From positions 1,054,001 through 1,118,000 of the forward strand of contig WPIO01000099.1 of the NCBI GenBank assembly GCA_009760855.2: 64,000 nt of DNA, in the 5' to 3' direction. The position numbers and the translations under genes were made by a program. The notes under the pieces are model-generated. The model saw only the letters and a program-made list of their open reading frames with translations, did not search any database and was not told where the DNA came from. The stretch's first letter is position 1. Every line of letters starts with the position of its first letter. This document shows positions 45,406 through 56,904 of the stretch, piece by piece. The DNA comes from Cristatella mucedo (lineage: Eukaryota; Bryozoa; Phylactolaemata; Cristatellidae).

Positions 45406-45590
45406 GCGCCAGCAATCTGGCGTGTCACGTGCGAACGCATACGGGTGAGAGACCGTACGCCTGCGAACTGTGTGGCAAGCGGTTCGTGGACTCGAGCAGC
45501 CTGCGCAGGCACACTCGCACGCATGCCGGAAAGATGCTGCACCCTAGCGACGAATCTCAGCAAGCCGTTCTCACCGGCCCCACGCAATGA
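45318..45590 (+). pseudogene. ZNF2 3' part beyond the frameshift
   Basis: In the next frame: [19 protein letters not shown] (rest of unit 8), [17 protein letters not shown] and [17 protein letters not shown] (two good fingers), then the ending [11 protein letters not shown], which matches the ZNF1 C-terminus ([12 protein letters not shown]). The two fingers keep all Cys and His, so the 4-base loss upstream is the only visible lesion. Confidence 0.85.
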
Positions 45591-45851
45591 CGTGGTGCAT
45601 TCGTCTCATGCTCGAGGCCCAGGTGCGCTTACAGGGCAGCGTCATCCAGTTCTCAGACCCCTGCAGCTTGAAGTGCAAGTATGCAAACACTGGATGGTAG
45701 GCTGCACGGTTGCTCGTCGCTATGATACGTGCTCTGTCGAAGCCTGGCTTGTGCAGACACTGTAGCCCTTTGATTGTTGTCGAAAGCTAACTGATCAGTT
45801 GGTGAACACTGTCTCAATTAGCCAACATAGCAATTCGAAAAAATGCTACAT

Positions 45852-45857
45852 AATAAA
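45852..45857 (+). terminator. ZNF2 polyadenylation signal AATAAA
   Basis: TACATAATAAAGCTGATCC, in the same place as in ZNF1. The UTR shares CTGATCAGT, CAATTAGCCAACA and GCAATT-GAAAAAA words with ZNF1. Confidence 0.8.
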
Positions 45858-46105
45858 GCTGATCCATTCTGAGAAGGCCTGCATCAACTGCAACCAGCTT
45901 CCCTCAGAAATATTGTGAGTCCAGGGATTTCTTCCAGCGAGGGAGAATTTGCAACTCTTATACAGCTGCACAACGTCATCGCACAAATGTGCTGTTATGC
46001 TGACCGACAGCTTCCAAGCAGTTAGTCACAGGAAACTTTCGTTCTCGGGCCTGCCCGTCCCTCATTTGCAGGCTCGCACCATTCATACCTGATTATATTA
46101 ATATA

Positions 46106-46200
46106 ATTATATAATTTATTTGTAGAGCTCCCCAAGAGAGCTTAATCTTTATTCAGGCGCTTCACACATGCCTCGGGGCTCGAGCCCACGACCCCGGCCT
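46106..46200 (-). mobile_element. SINE-A, 5'-truncated
   Basis: In reverse: GGTCGTGGGCTCGAGCCCC (box B), GAAGCGCCTGAATAAAGATT, AAGCTCTCTTGGGGAGCTCT, AAATTATATAA tail. The box A half is missing. Confidence 0.82.
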
Positions 46201-46589
46201 AATCTTCCTACTAAATTCGCTTAGCTAATACAGCTAAGTCCTGTTTAATAATAACAGATCTCTTTAAAGCTTAGCTATTTGTTGTTTAACCGAAGCGCTT
46301 GAGAAATAATGCACCTATAGACATCAGTGCTTACAGCTTGGTGCCGAGTCCGTCGCAGCAGTGATGGCAGGGTTTGATTCTCCGGCTGCTAGTAACCTGC
46401 TCATTACGTACGATTGTGCTTACCCATTATCGTTTCATTATCGTCGCTCAAAGGCCTTCCTAGATGTTATCGCTGCTCCTAAGATCAGTGAAGTAAACAT
46501 TAACAAAAGAAAATCGCGAGGTTGGCGTTCCTAATAGCACCACGAACCACTCAGTGCATTTACGAACCACTCAGTGCTAAAGCACGGCT

Positions 46590-47480
46590 GTGACTCTCTC
46601 GAACTTACTGGTCGTCAGGTCTGCTATAACTCCAGCAGCTAAACTTAGCTCTTGTCGTCGAAATCCCCGCTCAATTTGCAATAGGCCCCTATTAAAAAGC
46701 GACCTTATTTTACTTAAAGGCTTCTACCATATAGCCTTGACCGAGACCTGGCTAAAATTGATGAACTTCCACCCGACCATTACTGACCTGACCCCAATGG
46801 GCTTCTTCTTTCACAGCCCGAAGTCAATCGAAGCTGCAGGAGTAGTTGCCCTTATCATACAGCCATCCTTCAATATAATGCCGTTTGCAGTTCCCTCGAT
46901 GCTGTCTTTCGAATCAACGTTTTGAGTTCACTCGATAACAAGCTAAAAATTGGTGGCAGTAGTCTATCGACATTAGATCCGTTACATTCGGCACCGATTT
47001 TCATGCAACTACCGACTCATGGTCTCTTTCGGCTCGTATGCATGAACCTACGCACATCAAGGGTCTCATGCTCGACAATATTTTATCCGACAACTGCACG
47101 GTGTCATCACCAATTATTACCAAATTCGCCTCACCTGACCACATGCAGATCTCATTCAGTCTATAATGTGTCAGCAAATGTAAAGTGCGTACAAAGGGAC
47201 TGAGTTCTCTAAGGGCACTTTATCAAGTGTGCTATTTTTATTATTATTATTAATTCGTGTGGTCCTCGTCTAAAATTAACTGAACTGCAATATCTCAAGA
47301 CCCTTGACAACGATGCTGTCCGTGCGAAAATATCCATGTTGAGTCTGCTGCTCAATATTCCTTCTGACATACCATCATTGGTAGGTTGCTACGACGGGAC
47401 AGTTGTTGATATGCTCGATGAGCGTGCATCAACTCTGACTAAGCATACTGCACTAGCGCCACGCTTTTAACGTAATAATA
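46590..47480 (+). mobile_element. LINE-A endonuclease region, split by a LINE-A tail
   Basis: KSDLILLKGFYHIALTETWL (the ETWL motif of APE-type endonucleases), VALIIQPSFNIMPFAVPSML, then diverged text matching 61850-62150, including CAAGACCCTTGACAACGATG and CTGTCCGTGCGAAAATATC. The reading is interrupted at 47165-47252 by a tail-only insertion. Confidence 0.82.
47165..47252 (+). mobile_element. LINE-A tail-only insertion
   Basis: TCAGCAAATGTAAAGTGCGT, AGGGACTGAGTTCTCTAAGG, CACTTTATCAAGTGTGCTAT, TTATTATTATTATT. LINE-A endonuclease sequence resumes right after. Confidence 0.82.
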
Positions 47481-48107
47481 CACATTAATATTATTACGTC
47501 AAAATCAGTAGTCATGACGTGCCGCATCACCGCGTTGGCCTTGGCTTAGTTTTAGTGTGAACAGGAACTGTTCGGCGGGCAAAAACTCCTTTGTCCTGGA
47601 GCAGTGAGCCAGAGAGGAGTGCCATTGTCGTTAGAGAGCTTAAGAACGAGCCGGAAAGCTCTGGGTCCAGCGGTGGTGATTCGGCCTTTAGAATTGGTCT
47701 GCTACCCGCAGCAGCGGCTAATTGATGTTGGCTGGCCTGTCAACGTCGCCCTCAAGTTTTTTCCAATAGAACCGTCTGGAACCTTTTCGGCATTCAAGCT
47801 GGGCCGGGTTGCCCGTCCTGTGGCTGAGCGACGGTATTAATTCCTTATCGTAATGGCCCACGGTGCCGGGCCAAATACCACTAAGGTCTTACCCCATTGT
47901 CTCAGCTTGATATTTAAGAGTCGAGCGACTCTCGCTTCGGGTCTTTTGATCGGCCTCTGCTCTCTTCGGCCTCGTTTTGACGCCGTCGGACTTCTTTCTC
48001 TGAAAGCGAGGGAGTAGGGTGGGTTGTTCGCTGGCGATGGACGAGACAGCGCTAGGAGGATTCGGTGGACGCCACCGAATGGGGCCGTATCGCGCCCTAG
48101 CTCTTAA

Positions 48108-48420
<313 letters not shown>

Positions 48421-48949
48421 CTACCCGGCGGCAGCGGTCGCTTTCTTAACTGCTGGTTTCATATAAGTCCCAATTCGTGAGTGTAGTTTGACCGTGTCCA
48501 AGCGGCAGGTACACGATACCACGCAGAAGAACACCGAAGCGCGCTCAAAGATGTTTATTGACACGGACTCCGCCCGCCGCGGGCCAGTGCGCGACTGCCC
48601 GACGCCCTGGACGTAATTCGTCCACCTTTGCCGTCCGTTACCTAAATATCACTGCCACGAATCACAACTGCCCTAAAAACCGACGGCAGTGTCACAGTCT
48701 CTGCTGGACCATAAATCGCTCTAAGCCACAGGATGAATAATAACGCAATACACGCTACGGACCCTTAAACCACTAACATATCAAAATTGCCACGGCGAGA
48801 CTTGACTGTCTGAATCGGTAGACGTCGGATTCGCTAGCCCAAAAAGCATGCGAAATACACGCACTTGGCTGAAGGATTGCGGAGTGCACGGCAAGCTCAG
48901 TCGGCTGCACGAATAGCGGTATTGAGAGCCAGCCTCGCTATCGGCAGGC

Positions 48950-49670
48950 GTACGCTGGGGCAGCTCTCAGGCTATCCGCGATGTTGGACTAGGGCACCTA
49001 GTACAGACCCGACTTCCTGGCCCACCTAGCTCAGGTTAAAATGGAACTCGGTGTGCAGGCGATGCGGCTAGGAGATGGACCGGCTAAGTGTGCTTGCCTT
49101 AGTGGGTTCGACTAGGGCACCAAGTGCAGGCCCGGCTCCCTGGTCCACCCAGCTAAAGTTAGAATGGTGCAGACGTTGCGGTCAGGATGGGTACCGGCTA
49201 GTGTGCTCAAGTAGAAATAGCAGCTACGCGCGAGGTCAGGAGTTGAGAGAAGAGAGAATATAGCGGGACGACTGACAGAGCTCGGAGCTGCAGCTTCCGT
49301 AGTCGATGCGAGACTGCGCTTCGAGAGCACGAGAGTCGAACCTGCGGTGACGAACAGCTAAGTGCAACTTACATTGCGCGGCTGTGTTCTGCCGGCTGCT
49401 CAGCTGCTCGTATCTTGGCGTGCAGTAGCGGTCCGCCTTCGGGGTCGGGACCAGCGCTAGCGACGCTTGCATAAGGTAGTTTATTATACGTGGGCTTCGG
49501 GAGTTCGCGCAGTTAAGTCCGCCGGCCCGGTGCGCGCCGCGTAAACGCACAGGGTAGTTAATTATCTCGGGCTTCGGGAGCTCGCGCTGTTAACTCCGTC
49601 GGTCCGGTATGTGCCGCCGCGTAAAGCGCTTGCGCCGGCGCGTAACCGCTGCTAACAGGCCCACAAACTG
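48950..49670 (-). repeat. Repeat R1, copy 2, inverted relative to copy 1
   Basis: In reverse: CTGTTAGCAGCGGTTACGCG, CGCCGGCGCAAGCGCTTTAC, CCCCGAAGGCGGACCGCTAC, AGCTGCAGCTCCGAGCTCTG, CTCCTGACCTCGCGCGTAGC, then two units of the 121 bp tandem repeat. It lacks the CT and poly-C expansion of copy 1, and the piece GTTAACTCCGTCGG/GAGCTCGC is duplicated at 49490-49590. Confidence 0.78.
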
Positions 49671-49679
49671 TCCAGTTGT

Positions 49680-49907
49680 GGCGGCTTGTGTTTTTTAATC
49701 GCACTGCAGCGCGGCATCGCACAGTTCGCCGGTAGAGAACCGGGGGAAGAGCTATCCCGCGCGGTTACAGACGGAAATGCCTCGTTATGCCAGCACAACT
49801 GTCCTTGAACGTGCGTCAGCGCGCAAGGTCAGCCTGCCTGTGCTGCTGCATTTCCCTGGCTATCGACTGGTGATGTCTTTTACAGCCACTGAGCTTCCAA
49901 TAGGAAT
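49680..49907 (+). promoter_or_regulatory. ZNF3 promoter and non-coding first exon
   Basis: CACAACTGTCCTTGAACGTG, GCATTTCCCTGGCTATCGAC, TTTTACAGCCACTGAGCTTC, CAATAGGAAT, donor GTAAGTGCTCG at 49908. Intron start (CATATCATAGCTTCG, TCTTCACATCGTGCATAAAA) aligns with ZNF2. Splicing to 54395 is inferred. Confidence 0.65.
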
Positions 49908-50263
49908 GTAAGTGCTCGTTTTTCCATATCATAGCTTCGTCTGACCTGGGGGCGCGCGTGGCCCTGCCGGCGTTTACTTAGAAGTAGCATCCGTTTCGTG
50001 TTAAATCATAGCTACTCTTCGTGGATGAATTCCGCCAGTGCATCTCTTCACATCGTGCATAAAAAGTTGTTGTTAAATTTTTTTAATTGTTTTATCTTCT
50101 GCCTCAACCTCTCAGCGAAGGCCTTGGCTAGTGCCTTGTTTTCGAAGAGTGCCTGTAGACTCGCTTGTCTGACAAACCACAACCCGACGCTTTTTTCGCG
50201 AAAATAATGCTGGATCTATTTGCATTTACTTTGAGATTTGTAGATTTAAGCTCCTCCATTTCG

Positions 50264-50445
50264 TAATAATAACAATATTAAGGCATTTGATATAGCACCG
50301 TCATGGAACTCAATCTCTTTCTAAGCACTTTACATTTGCTTCAAAGGAAGCCCGATCGAATGGTTAGTGTTAGTACGTTCAATAAACAACAAGAATAACA
50401 TGGTTAGGGGTAACATGCACAGGGTCAGCATGTAAGTATGGTTTG
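50264..50445 (-). mobile_element. LINE-A 3' end
   Basis: AATAATAACAATATT tail, ATGGAACTCAATCTCTTTCT hairpin complement, GGTTAGGGGTAACATGCACA. Confidence 0.82.
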
Positions 50446-50515
50446 TGGGACCATCTCTCCAGAGATTTTCGGACAGCACAGTCCTAGTGCCATCAGATGC
50501 AGGCAGAATCAGGAT

Positions 50516-51812
50516 TTAGGAAGGCCACTACTCAAGAAAGCAACATTATACCAAGAGACCTTAAGCAGCTTCCTCCCACTAACTCTTCTATCGTCCCTAC
50601 TAAAAGCACTGAAACGAGTCGTGGCAGACCAGCTGAACTCATATATTGAAATTTCAAACCAAGCTACCAAGTTCCAGTCTTGCTTAGAGCTAATCACTCT
50701 ACAAAAGTCAGCATTGCTTTGGGTGTATAACGACCTTCTTAGGAATGCAGACTTTGATACAGCCTTACTCTCTATCTTGCCGATGTGATTGCCAGGCACA
50801 ATCTAAGCTTTCAATTCTATTCAGACAATCCTCAGTTGTACCTTTGCTTTGATGTTTGTCCTCCCTCCAGCACTCTGGATTCTCTTTACTCCCTCACTGC
50901 ATGTATTCATGACATCCGAACATGAATGGCAGAAAACTTTCTTAAAATGAATGATAAAACCAACTTTCTAGTTATGGACATTCAGAAATTGGAAAGGTTA
51001 ACACTCAAAATCGGCTCTCCAGCATATCTCTGGTTGAACCTGCACGAAGTCTACATTTCCTGTTACAAAGTGACCTTTCATCGGTCGACCACATCAGCTC
51101 CAAAGTCAAGTCCGCCTACGTTCAGCTACATAACATTGCTCAAGTTCGGGCTTGCTTAGACAAGGATACTGCATCTAAATCGAACCATGCATTTGTGACA
51201 ACCCATCTCGACTTCTGTAACTCACTGCTTGCTAGTCTACCGGCCTGTGCAATCAGGCGCTAGCAGTTGTTACAGAACTTAGCAGCCGGGCTTGTCTGAC
51301 GTGAACTGTTTAGCAGTTGCCACTTCACACCACTTCTCGTCGACCTGCACTGACTCTTAGTTAAGTAACTCATCGACTTGAAGGGTCTGTACTTATAGGT
51401 TCAATTATGTTTTGGCTCCTACCTACCTATCAGATGTGCTCCCTAACAAGCCAAGCATCTTACCCCTCTTTTCTGTATGTAATCGTTTAGCTACTCCTCA
51501 TAGGAACCTCAAATCATTTAGAGGCCTCATCTTTAGTTCCTTTGCTCCCAAAGCCTGGAACTCACTTTCAATTGGTGTAAAGACATTCCTCGATCTGGCG
51601 ATATTTTAAATTTAAAACATCTATTTATCGCAGCATTTAGTCGGTCCATGTGTTTTGTCCCTTGTCTGCTTATGTGTGCCGACTGTGCTTGCTGCCGCTA
51701 ACCATGCTTGCATGCTGACCCTGTGCATGTCAAGCATGTCTTACCTGTATCACAGCAAATGTAAAGCGCCTGAGATAAGTTCTCTGAGGGCAAGTGTATT
51801 ATTATTATTAAC
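50516..51812 (+). mobile_element. LINE-A copy, older
   Basis: PLLKKATLYQETLSSFLPLT, ALKRVVADQLNSYIEISNQA, a large deletion of the RT palm to IARHNL-like, FLKMNDKTNFLVMDIQKLER, then the C-terminus with NLKSFRGLIFSSFAPKAWNS, a shortened hairpin and ATTATTATTATTA. Confidence 0.85.
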
Positions 51813-51814
51813 CA

Positions 51815-51940
51815 TGTCGTGCATGTTGGCGTTTAGCATGCTACCACTGAGCGTTTGAGTGATGCTTCTTCTGCAGCATGTTAATGCGCCTAGAAACAGA
51901 TTTAAGTTTTCTGAGGGTGCTATACACATTATTTGTATTA
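51815..51940 (+). mobile_element. LINE-A tail-only copy
   Basis: GTTTAGCATGCTACCACTGA, CAGCATGTTAATGCGCCTAG, AAACAGATTTAAGTTTTCTG, AGGGTGCTATACACATTATT. Confidence 0.75.
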
Positions 51941-52204
51941 TGGCTGGCCAGTTCCTGTGACTAGTGAGCACCCAGTGCCAAACCCCTAGTGGCCATCGCT
52001 TCTTTCGGTCGCCCTTCAGGCTTAGCAAGCCGATTGATGTCACCACGTTGACCTCTAAAGATTTCGACAGCCGTCACGAACCACCCAGACCTCTCCGTTT
52101 ACTCAAGACCCCTGATTTGATCGCATCTCACTGACACTGCTAATTTGCAACTGTGGTTGGTCATACACCTAGCCACTTTAACCGTTTATCCCTGACCTGT
52201 TCTG

Positions 52205-52206
<2 letters not shown>

Positions 52207-52300
<94 letters not shown>

Positions 52301-52316
52301 GAGAGGGAGAGGGTAC
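52207..52316. repeat. (GA)n microsatellite
   Basis: About 50 GA units with GGGA interruptions at the 3' end. Confidence 0.96.
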
Positions 52317-53349
52317 AACGAAGAGACTGAAAGAAACAGGCAGCTAGAAGTCAAGAGTTTAGACAGAAGGGATTGAGAGGAGAGATGATGTCGTACGAGG
52401 CTGAGAAATGAGAGCAAGACACAGACGGGGATGGATGGGCAGAGATACTGACAAAAGAGAAATGTGAGCAAATACAAAGAAAGATAGACTGTAGATACAT
52501 GGAGAAGTGAAGCAATGGAAGGGCAGTGGAGAGATGTGAGATCAAACTTGCCCTTCTGTGAGCATGGTCGATTTGCCATCTCATGAGCTGGTCCGTCTTC
52601 AGTTGTTCAAACTAATTTTTCTGCATTGGCTATCAAGAAGTAGTGTTTCGGTCACTGTCTTATATCTCAGGAGGACTTCTGAGTAGTGAATTTTAGAACC
52701 TGGAAGAAGGCATATTTTTATGCTTCCTTGGCTACCTGATAACTTCATTACCGATGGTTAGCTTCAGTGCCTTGGCCACAGTCAGCAGACAATATCGGTA
52801 CGTGCATGAAGTTCATGCAGTTATGATTAAGGGAGACTGCCATATGGGGATTGTTGTATGTGGAGCTAGCTGTGGTCTTAAGAACTTGGAAAGGTTAGGG
52901 ACTAAGAGACATTTCAGAAGCTGGGGATAAGAGAGAAAACTCTCCGATGTAGCATTTAGAAATCTTCCATGCTAGGGACGATGAGGAACCGGCCTGCATC
53001 TTGATGAACCAGGGCTTATACTAGAGGAATGATTCGCCCCTGAGAATGGAGTTCTTGAAGATGCATTTTGCTAGGTTCCATTCGAAAGCACTGGAGCATA
53101 GCACCGACCCGATCCAAAGCAAGCTTACAGCAAGGCTCGACGAACACAGAGTTGTAGCAAGGGTAGCAAAGGAAGCTCCACTAATGGTGAAAACCTTAAG
53201 AGAAACAAGCCTTGAGTGGGCATGGCAGCATAGCCACTGAGTGACCTAAGATCGAGAGGATAGGATGTTCAGCATGGGCTTGGACGTCGAGACAGCACTA
53301 CCAGACGTCCGGCCTCATCATGGGACACATTTCAAGTTGTTTGGCATGC

Positions 53350-54394
53350 TATGTTATGCGATATAGCTCTGGAACTCGTCCAGTTCAAGCCAGCCCAGCC
53401 CTGCCGAGGCAGGGCGACATGGTGGGGATGTCATGCACACAGCAGTAGGGTGAAGAGAGATAAAACGATTGACCCCGAGACAGGTTGAGAGAGGCAAAAA
53501 GACTAGATATTTAACTGTGGCTCTAAGAAGCTGCACATTCTTTTGCGATAGCTTCTTAATTTTGTGTGCTCCTAATGCCTGACACTGACTTCCAACTGAC
53601 CTCACGGCAACGCTGACCTGACGACATGGAAGGAGCTTAAATGCCACCAGCGATGAGATGCGTTTTTTCCATAATAATAATAATAATAATAATGCACTTG
53701 ATAAAGCGCCCTCAGAGAACTCTAACTCTTTCTAGGCGTTTTACATTTGCTGCAAAGGGAAACACGATTGATTAGTGAGTAATATCATACTTGATAATCA
53801 ACATGAATAACATGGTTAGGGGTGACATGCACAGGGTCAGCATGCAAGTGTATTTAGTGGCAGCACATGTGACTTGTCTGGTTTGTGCTTATGCGTGTTA
53901 AAATCATGCTAAAATCGTATGTGTTTATTAGTAATCGGTTGCAATGCTCTGTTTCCAGTGCATTAAAATTAGGTCCAGTGAAACGTATTTATTTCTCCAA
54001 GGTGCTACGAAACATAGTGGTTATTATTATCCTGAGAAGTGCTGCTAAAGAACGTGCTAATGCTCCCGAGTTGTGAGGTCGTATGTCATTGCACAAGATA
54101 TAGTATGTCTGCCAGGTTGAGGCATTTGTGCCGAACCTATACTAGAGCCCAGGGCCTCCCCGGCCATAGCTAGTTCTGTCATCATGACGTGGTTGATGCT
54201 TATTTAATTGCTGTTTCGTGGGACTGTTTGGAAACCTGCTTTTGGCTAGGCTTAGGCTGCAGATATTGGGAGGTTGCTCTCGGAAGGCTTATTGTTACTT
54301 GCAACCAGAGGCACATGCAGAAGTTGTGAACTTATTTAAAGGTCACAGCTATCTTCCAATTTGAAGGGCTTTAACCTCATGTTATTTGCTGCAG
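53350..54394 (+). repeat. ZNF3 intron segment duplicated in ZNF2
   Basis: Partner of 42743-44357; AGAGATAAAACGATTGACCC, GTTTGTGCTTATGCG, TTTCTCCAAGGTGCTACGAA, TTATTATCCTGAGAAGTG, TGGCTAGGCTTAGGCTGCAG and the acceptor TTATTTGCTGCAG. Interrupted by the LINE-A at 53668-53870, which ZNF2 lacks. Confidence 0.8.
53668..53870 (-). mobile_element. LINE-A 3' end in the ZNF3 intron
   Basis: AATAATAAT tail, GCACTTGATAAAGCGCCCTC hairpin, TGCAAAGGGAAACACGATTG, ACATGCACAGGGTCAGCATG. Confidence 0.88.
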
Positions 54395-54730
54395 TTCGTT
54401 TTAGAAAGACTTGGCCCGGCCGCCAGACTGAGGTCTACGAGCTTTAGCCACAGTCGCACGTCGGCGACCACTGCGACCAAAGTTCCAAGTGGCAATCGGA
54501 GCTCCCCAGTGGCATTTGATTAGTTTTTCCAAGTTCCAGAGGCTTGAAGAAACATTGGAGCAGGCTAGCAAAAGCTCTGCCATAGGCTTGGGACACTGCG
54601 GCAAGCAGCTTTGAAGTCCTGCTGCTGTGCACTGCGACACTAGCAGTCCCACACAGGCTAGGAGCAGCACGACACCCAACCTTACAGCCAGCAGTTCACT
54701 GAAGGCAGCAGGTTGACCGACCACCAAAGC

Positions 54731-55501
54731 ATGCAGTCGGGCGAGAAGCCGCACCTCTGCAGTCATTGCGGCAAGCGGTTCACTTACCCCTGCCGCCTGA
54801 CGTCCCACATGCGCGTGCACACGGGTGAAAGGCCTCATGCTTGTGGTCACTGCGGCAAACGGTTTGCAGAATCTGGCAACCTGGCTCTCCACATCCGCAT
54901 GCACGCTGGGGAGAGGCAGGCAGCCTGCGAAGTGTGCGGCAAGCGGTTCCTACATACTGGTAATCTGAAGCGCCACATGCGCACACACACCGGCGAGAAG
55001 CCACATGCTTGTGATTATTGTGGACAACCGTTCTCAGAAACTGGCGACCTGGTGATCCACATGCGAACTCACACTGGCGAGAAGCCTCATGCGTGTGATC
55101 ACTGCGGCAAACGATTCTCACAAGCCAGCCACCTTAAGACCCATCTACTCTCACACACGGGCGAGAGGCCCTATGCCTGCTGTCACTGCGGCCAGCAGTT
55201 CTCACGGGCCGACCAGCTGAATCGGCACAGGCTCACTCACACCGGCGAGAGGCCTCACGGCTGCCAACATTGCGGCAAACGCTTTTCGCAAGCCAGCAAT
55301 CTGACGATCCACATTCGCACTCACACGGGCGAGAGGCCACAAACCTGCGAAGTGTGCGACAAGCGATTCTCGCAATCACGTGACCTGAGGCGCCACATGC
55401 GCACGCACACGGGCGAGAGGCCACACGCCTGTGATTATTGTGGCAAACGGTTTTCACTAGCCAGCAAGTTGACGATCCACATGCGCACGCACCCTGGCTA
55501 G
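54731..55501 (+). CDS. ZNF3: C2H2 zinc-finger protein, nine fingers
   Basis: 256 codons from ATG 54731 to TAG. The exon starts at 54395 after the acceptor TTATTTGCTGCAG; in frame upstream of the ATG is QQFTEGSRLTDHQ, the remains of a finger, bounded by a stop at 54659, so an earlier non-ATG start or another splice cannot be excluded. Nine consecutive C2H2 units of 28 residues follow with TGE(R/K)PH linkers, and every Cys and His pair is present. The protein ends right after the last finger (MRTHPG). There is no effector domain. The family binds DNA in the nucleus; the fingertip residues differ from ZNF1 throughout, so the targets should differ. Units 1-6 are closest to ZNF2. The 3' flank after the stop differs from ZNF1 and ZNF2. 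This is the cleanest of the three genes. Confidence 0.9.
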   Translation: MQSGEKPHLCSHCGKRFTYPCRLTSHMRVHTGERPHACGHCGKRFAESGNLALHIRMHAGERQAACEVCGKRFLHTGNLKRHMRTHTGEKPHACDYCGQPFSETGDLVIHMRTHTGEKPHACDHCGKRFSQASHLKTHLLSHTGERPYACCHCGQQFSRADQLNRHRLTHTGERPHGCQHCGKRFSQASNLTIHIRTHTGERPQTCEVCDKRFSQSRDLRRHMRTHTGERPHACDYCGKRFSLASKLTIHMRTHPG

Positions 55502-55801
55502 CTGCTGCTGCACGAAGAGACGTGCTGGCTTGAACAAGGCAGCACGTCTCTTTCTGGCGGTTGGGGTCATCTCGTGTTAGCTGCATGGCAACGCTAATGC
55601 TTACTGTGTGACGAGTGACCTGTTGAGATTAGTGACCTGTTGACACCATCTGCCCTAGCTGAAGCTGTTTGAACCTTGCCCACGAGCTGGATGTCGTGAC
55701 AGCGCTGCTGCTGCTGCAGCCCTCAGCTTTCGGTGACAGGTCAATTTAAAATTGATGTGCTTATTTGTATAGCCTAGTTATCAGTTGGGAAGTTTTACTA
55801 T

Positions 55802-55807
55802 AATAAA
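55802..55807 (+). terminator. ZNF3 polyadenylation signal AATAAA
   Basis: ACTATAATAAATGCTGGCTA, 300 bp after the stop codon. No other AATAAA lies between. Confidence 0.65.
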
Positions 55808-56264
55808 TGCTGGCTAAGGGAAGTTGCACATCATTCATCGATGTTAACCAGTTTCCAAAAATCAAGACTAATAATTTGATAGTGAGTTATATACAGTATC
55901 ATTAAAATGCCCAGAAAGAGATTTAGTTCTTATAATGTATATAGTGTACTATATACATGTAGCATTACTATTATACGTCAGGGAGACACGTGAGACTCAC
56001 CGCGGCTGCACAGCAGTATCACTCGGGCTTACGGATGCATTGCTATGTCAAGCTAGGGCAGTCGAGCAGTCTCTATAGGAACAGTAGGCTATCGCAAGCC
56101 TCAGTCGGACTTCAACGAAACTCGACTGTGTCCAGCAAACGTCTTACGAAGACGTGGTCGTAGCCTCTTATTAAGATCATCTGCATCGAAACCGTATCCA
56201 CTGTGTTCACACAGAAACATGTCAGCTCCTGGATATGTATCAGCCGATGTAGTGTGCCGGCTGG

Positions 56265-56398
56265 TTTCTCATTTATCACGGTCTTGAAAGGAGTTGAGGT
56301 TCGTCCAAGGTGTAGGTAAATTATTCGATTTAGAAAAGCAGGTGGTGCGATGTTTAGCCTGGTGGTGGAGTAGATCTGATAGGTAGGCTTCAGAGCCC
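56265..56398 (-). mobile_element. LINE-A fragment
   Basis: In reverse: EAYLSDLLHHQAKHRTTCFS and the following RT C-terminus (PTPWTNLNSF). Diverged. Confidence 0.75.
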
Positions 56399-56904
56399 TC
56401 AATTGCTATTTGAGCTGGTACACATGAGCAACCATGGCCTAAATTTGCCGGCCCCCGTACACCCATCGCCCAGAAGTTCGGTTGGCAACCCATACCCATA
56501 CACGGGTAGCATTGTTCTTGCCAGAGACGTTTTTTTCGGATTACATATGGAGACGTCTCACCATAAGCCGACTTTTTCAGCTCAATCGTGGTTTCGTCGA
56601 CGTCTGTCGTGATTCGGAGGTATTTGGCAATTTCGATTCAAACTTTGAAAGCCCTTAGTCCAGATCCCGACCTGACGCCCGAACCTGGTGGACTAGGCCG
56701 AAAACTCCCCGAAAAACTCCACCGACTCCTCAAGAACTGTGTGCTGACTCGGACCTTTGAACTCCCTAAAAGCACCCTTAAGTAAGATTGTTATAAGGCA
56801 GGACAATACCCACCCATAAGATCACAGACGCCACCCACATCTACTCAGTACCCCTGGGTATGGGTGGATATATGTGTGGGCGTGTGTATGGGTGCCCAGT
56901 TGAG

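Noticed and set aside
48473-48620. Possible LTR with AATAAA on the minus strand and ATTCG on both sides
   Set aside because: One end would be TA rather than CA, and no second copy is seen in the window; support too weak to annotate.
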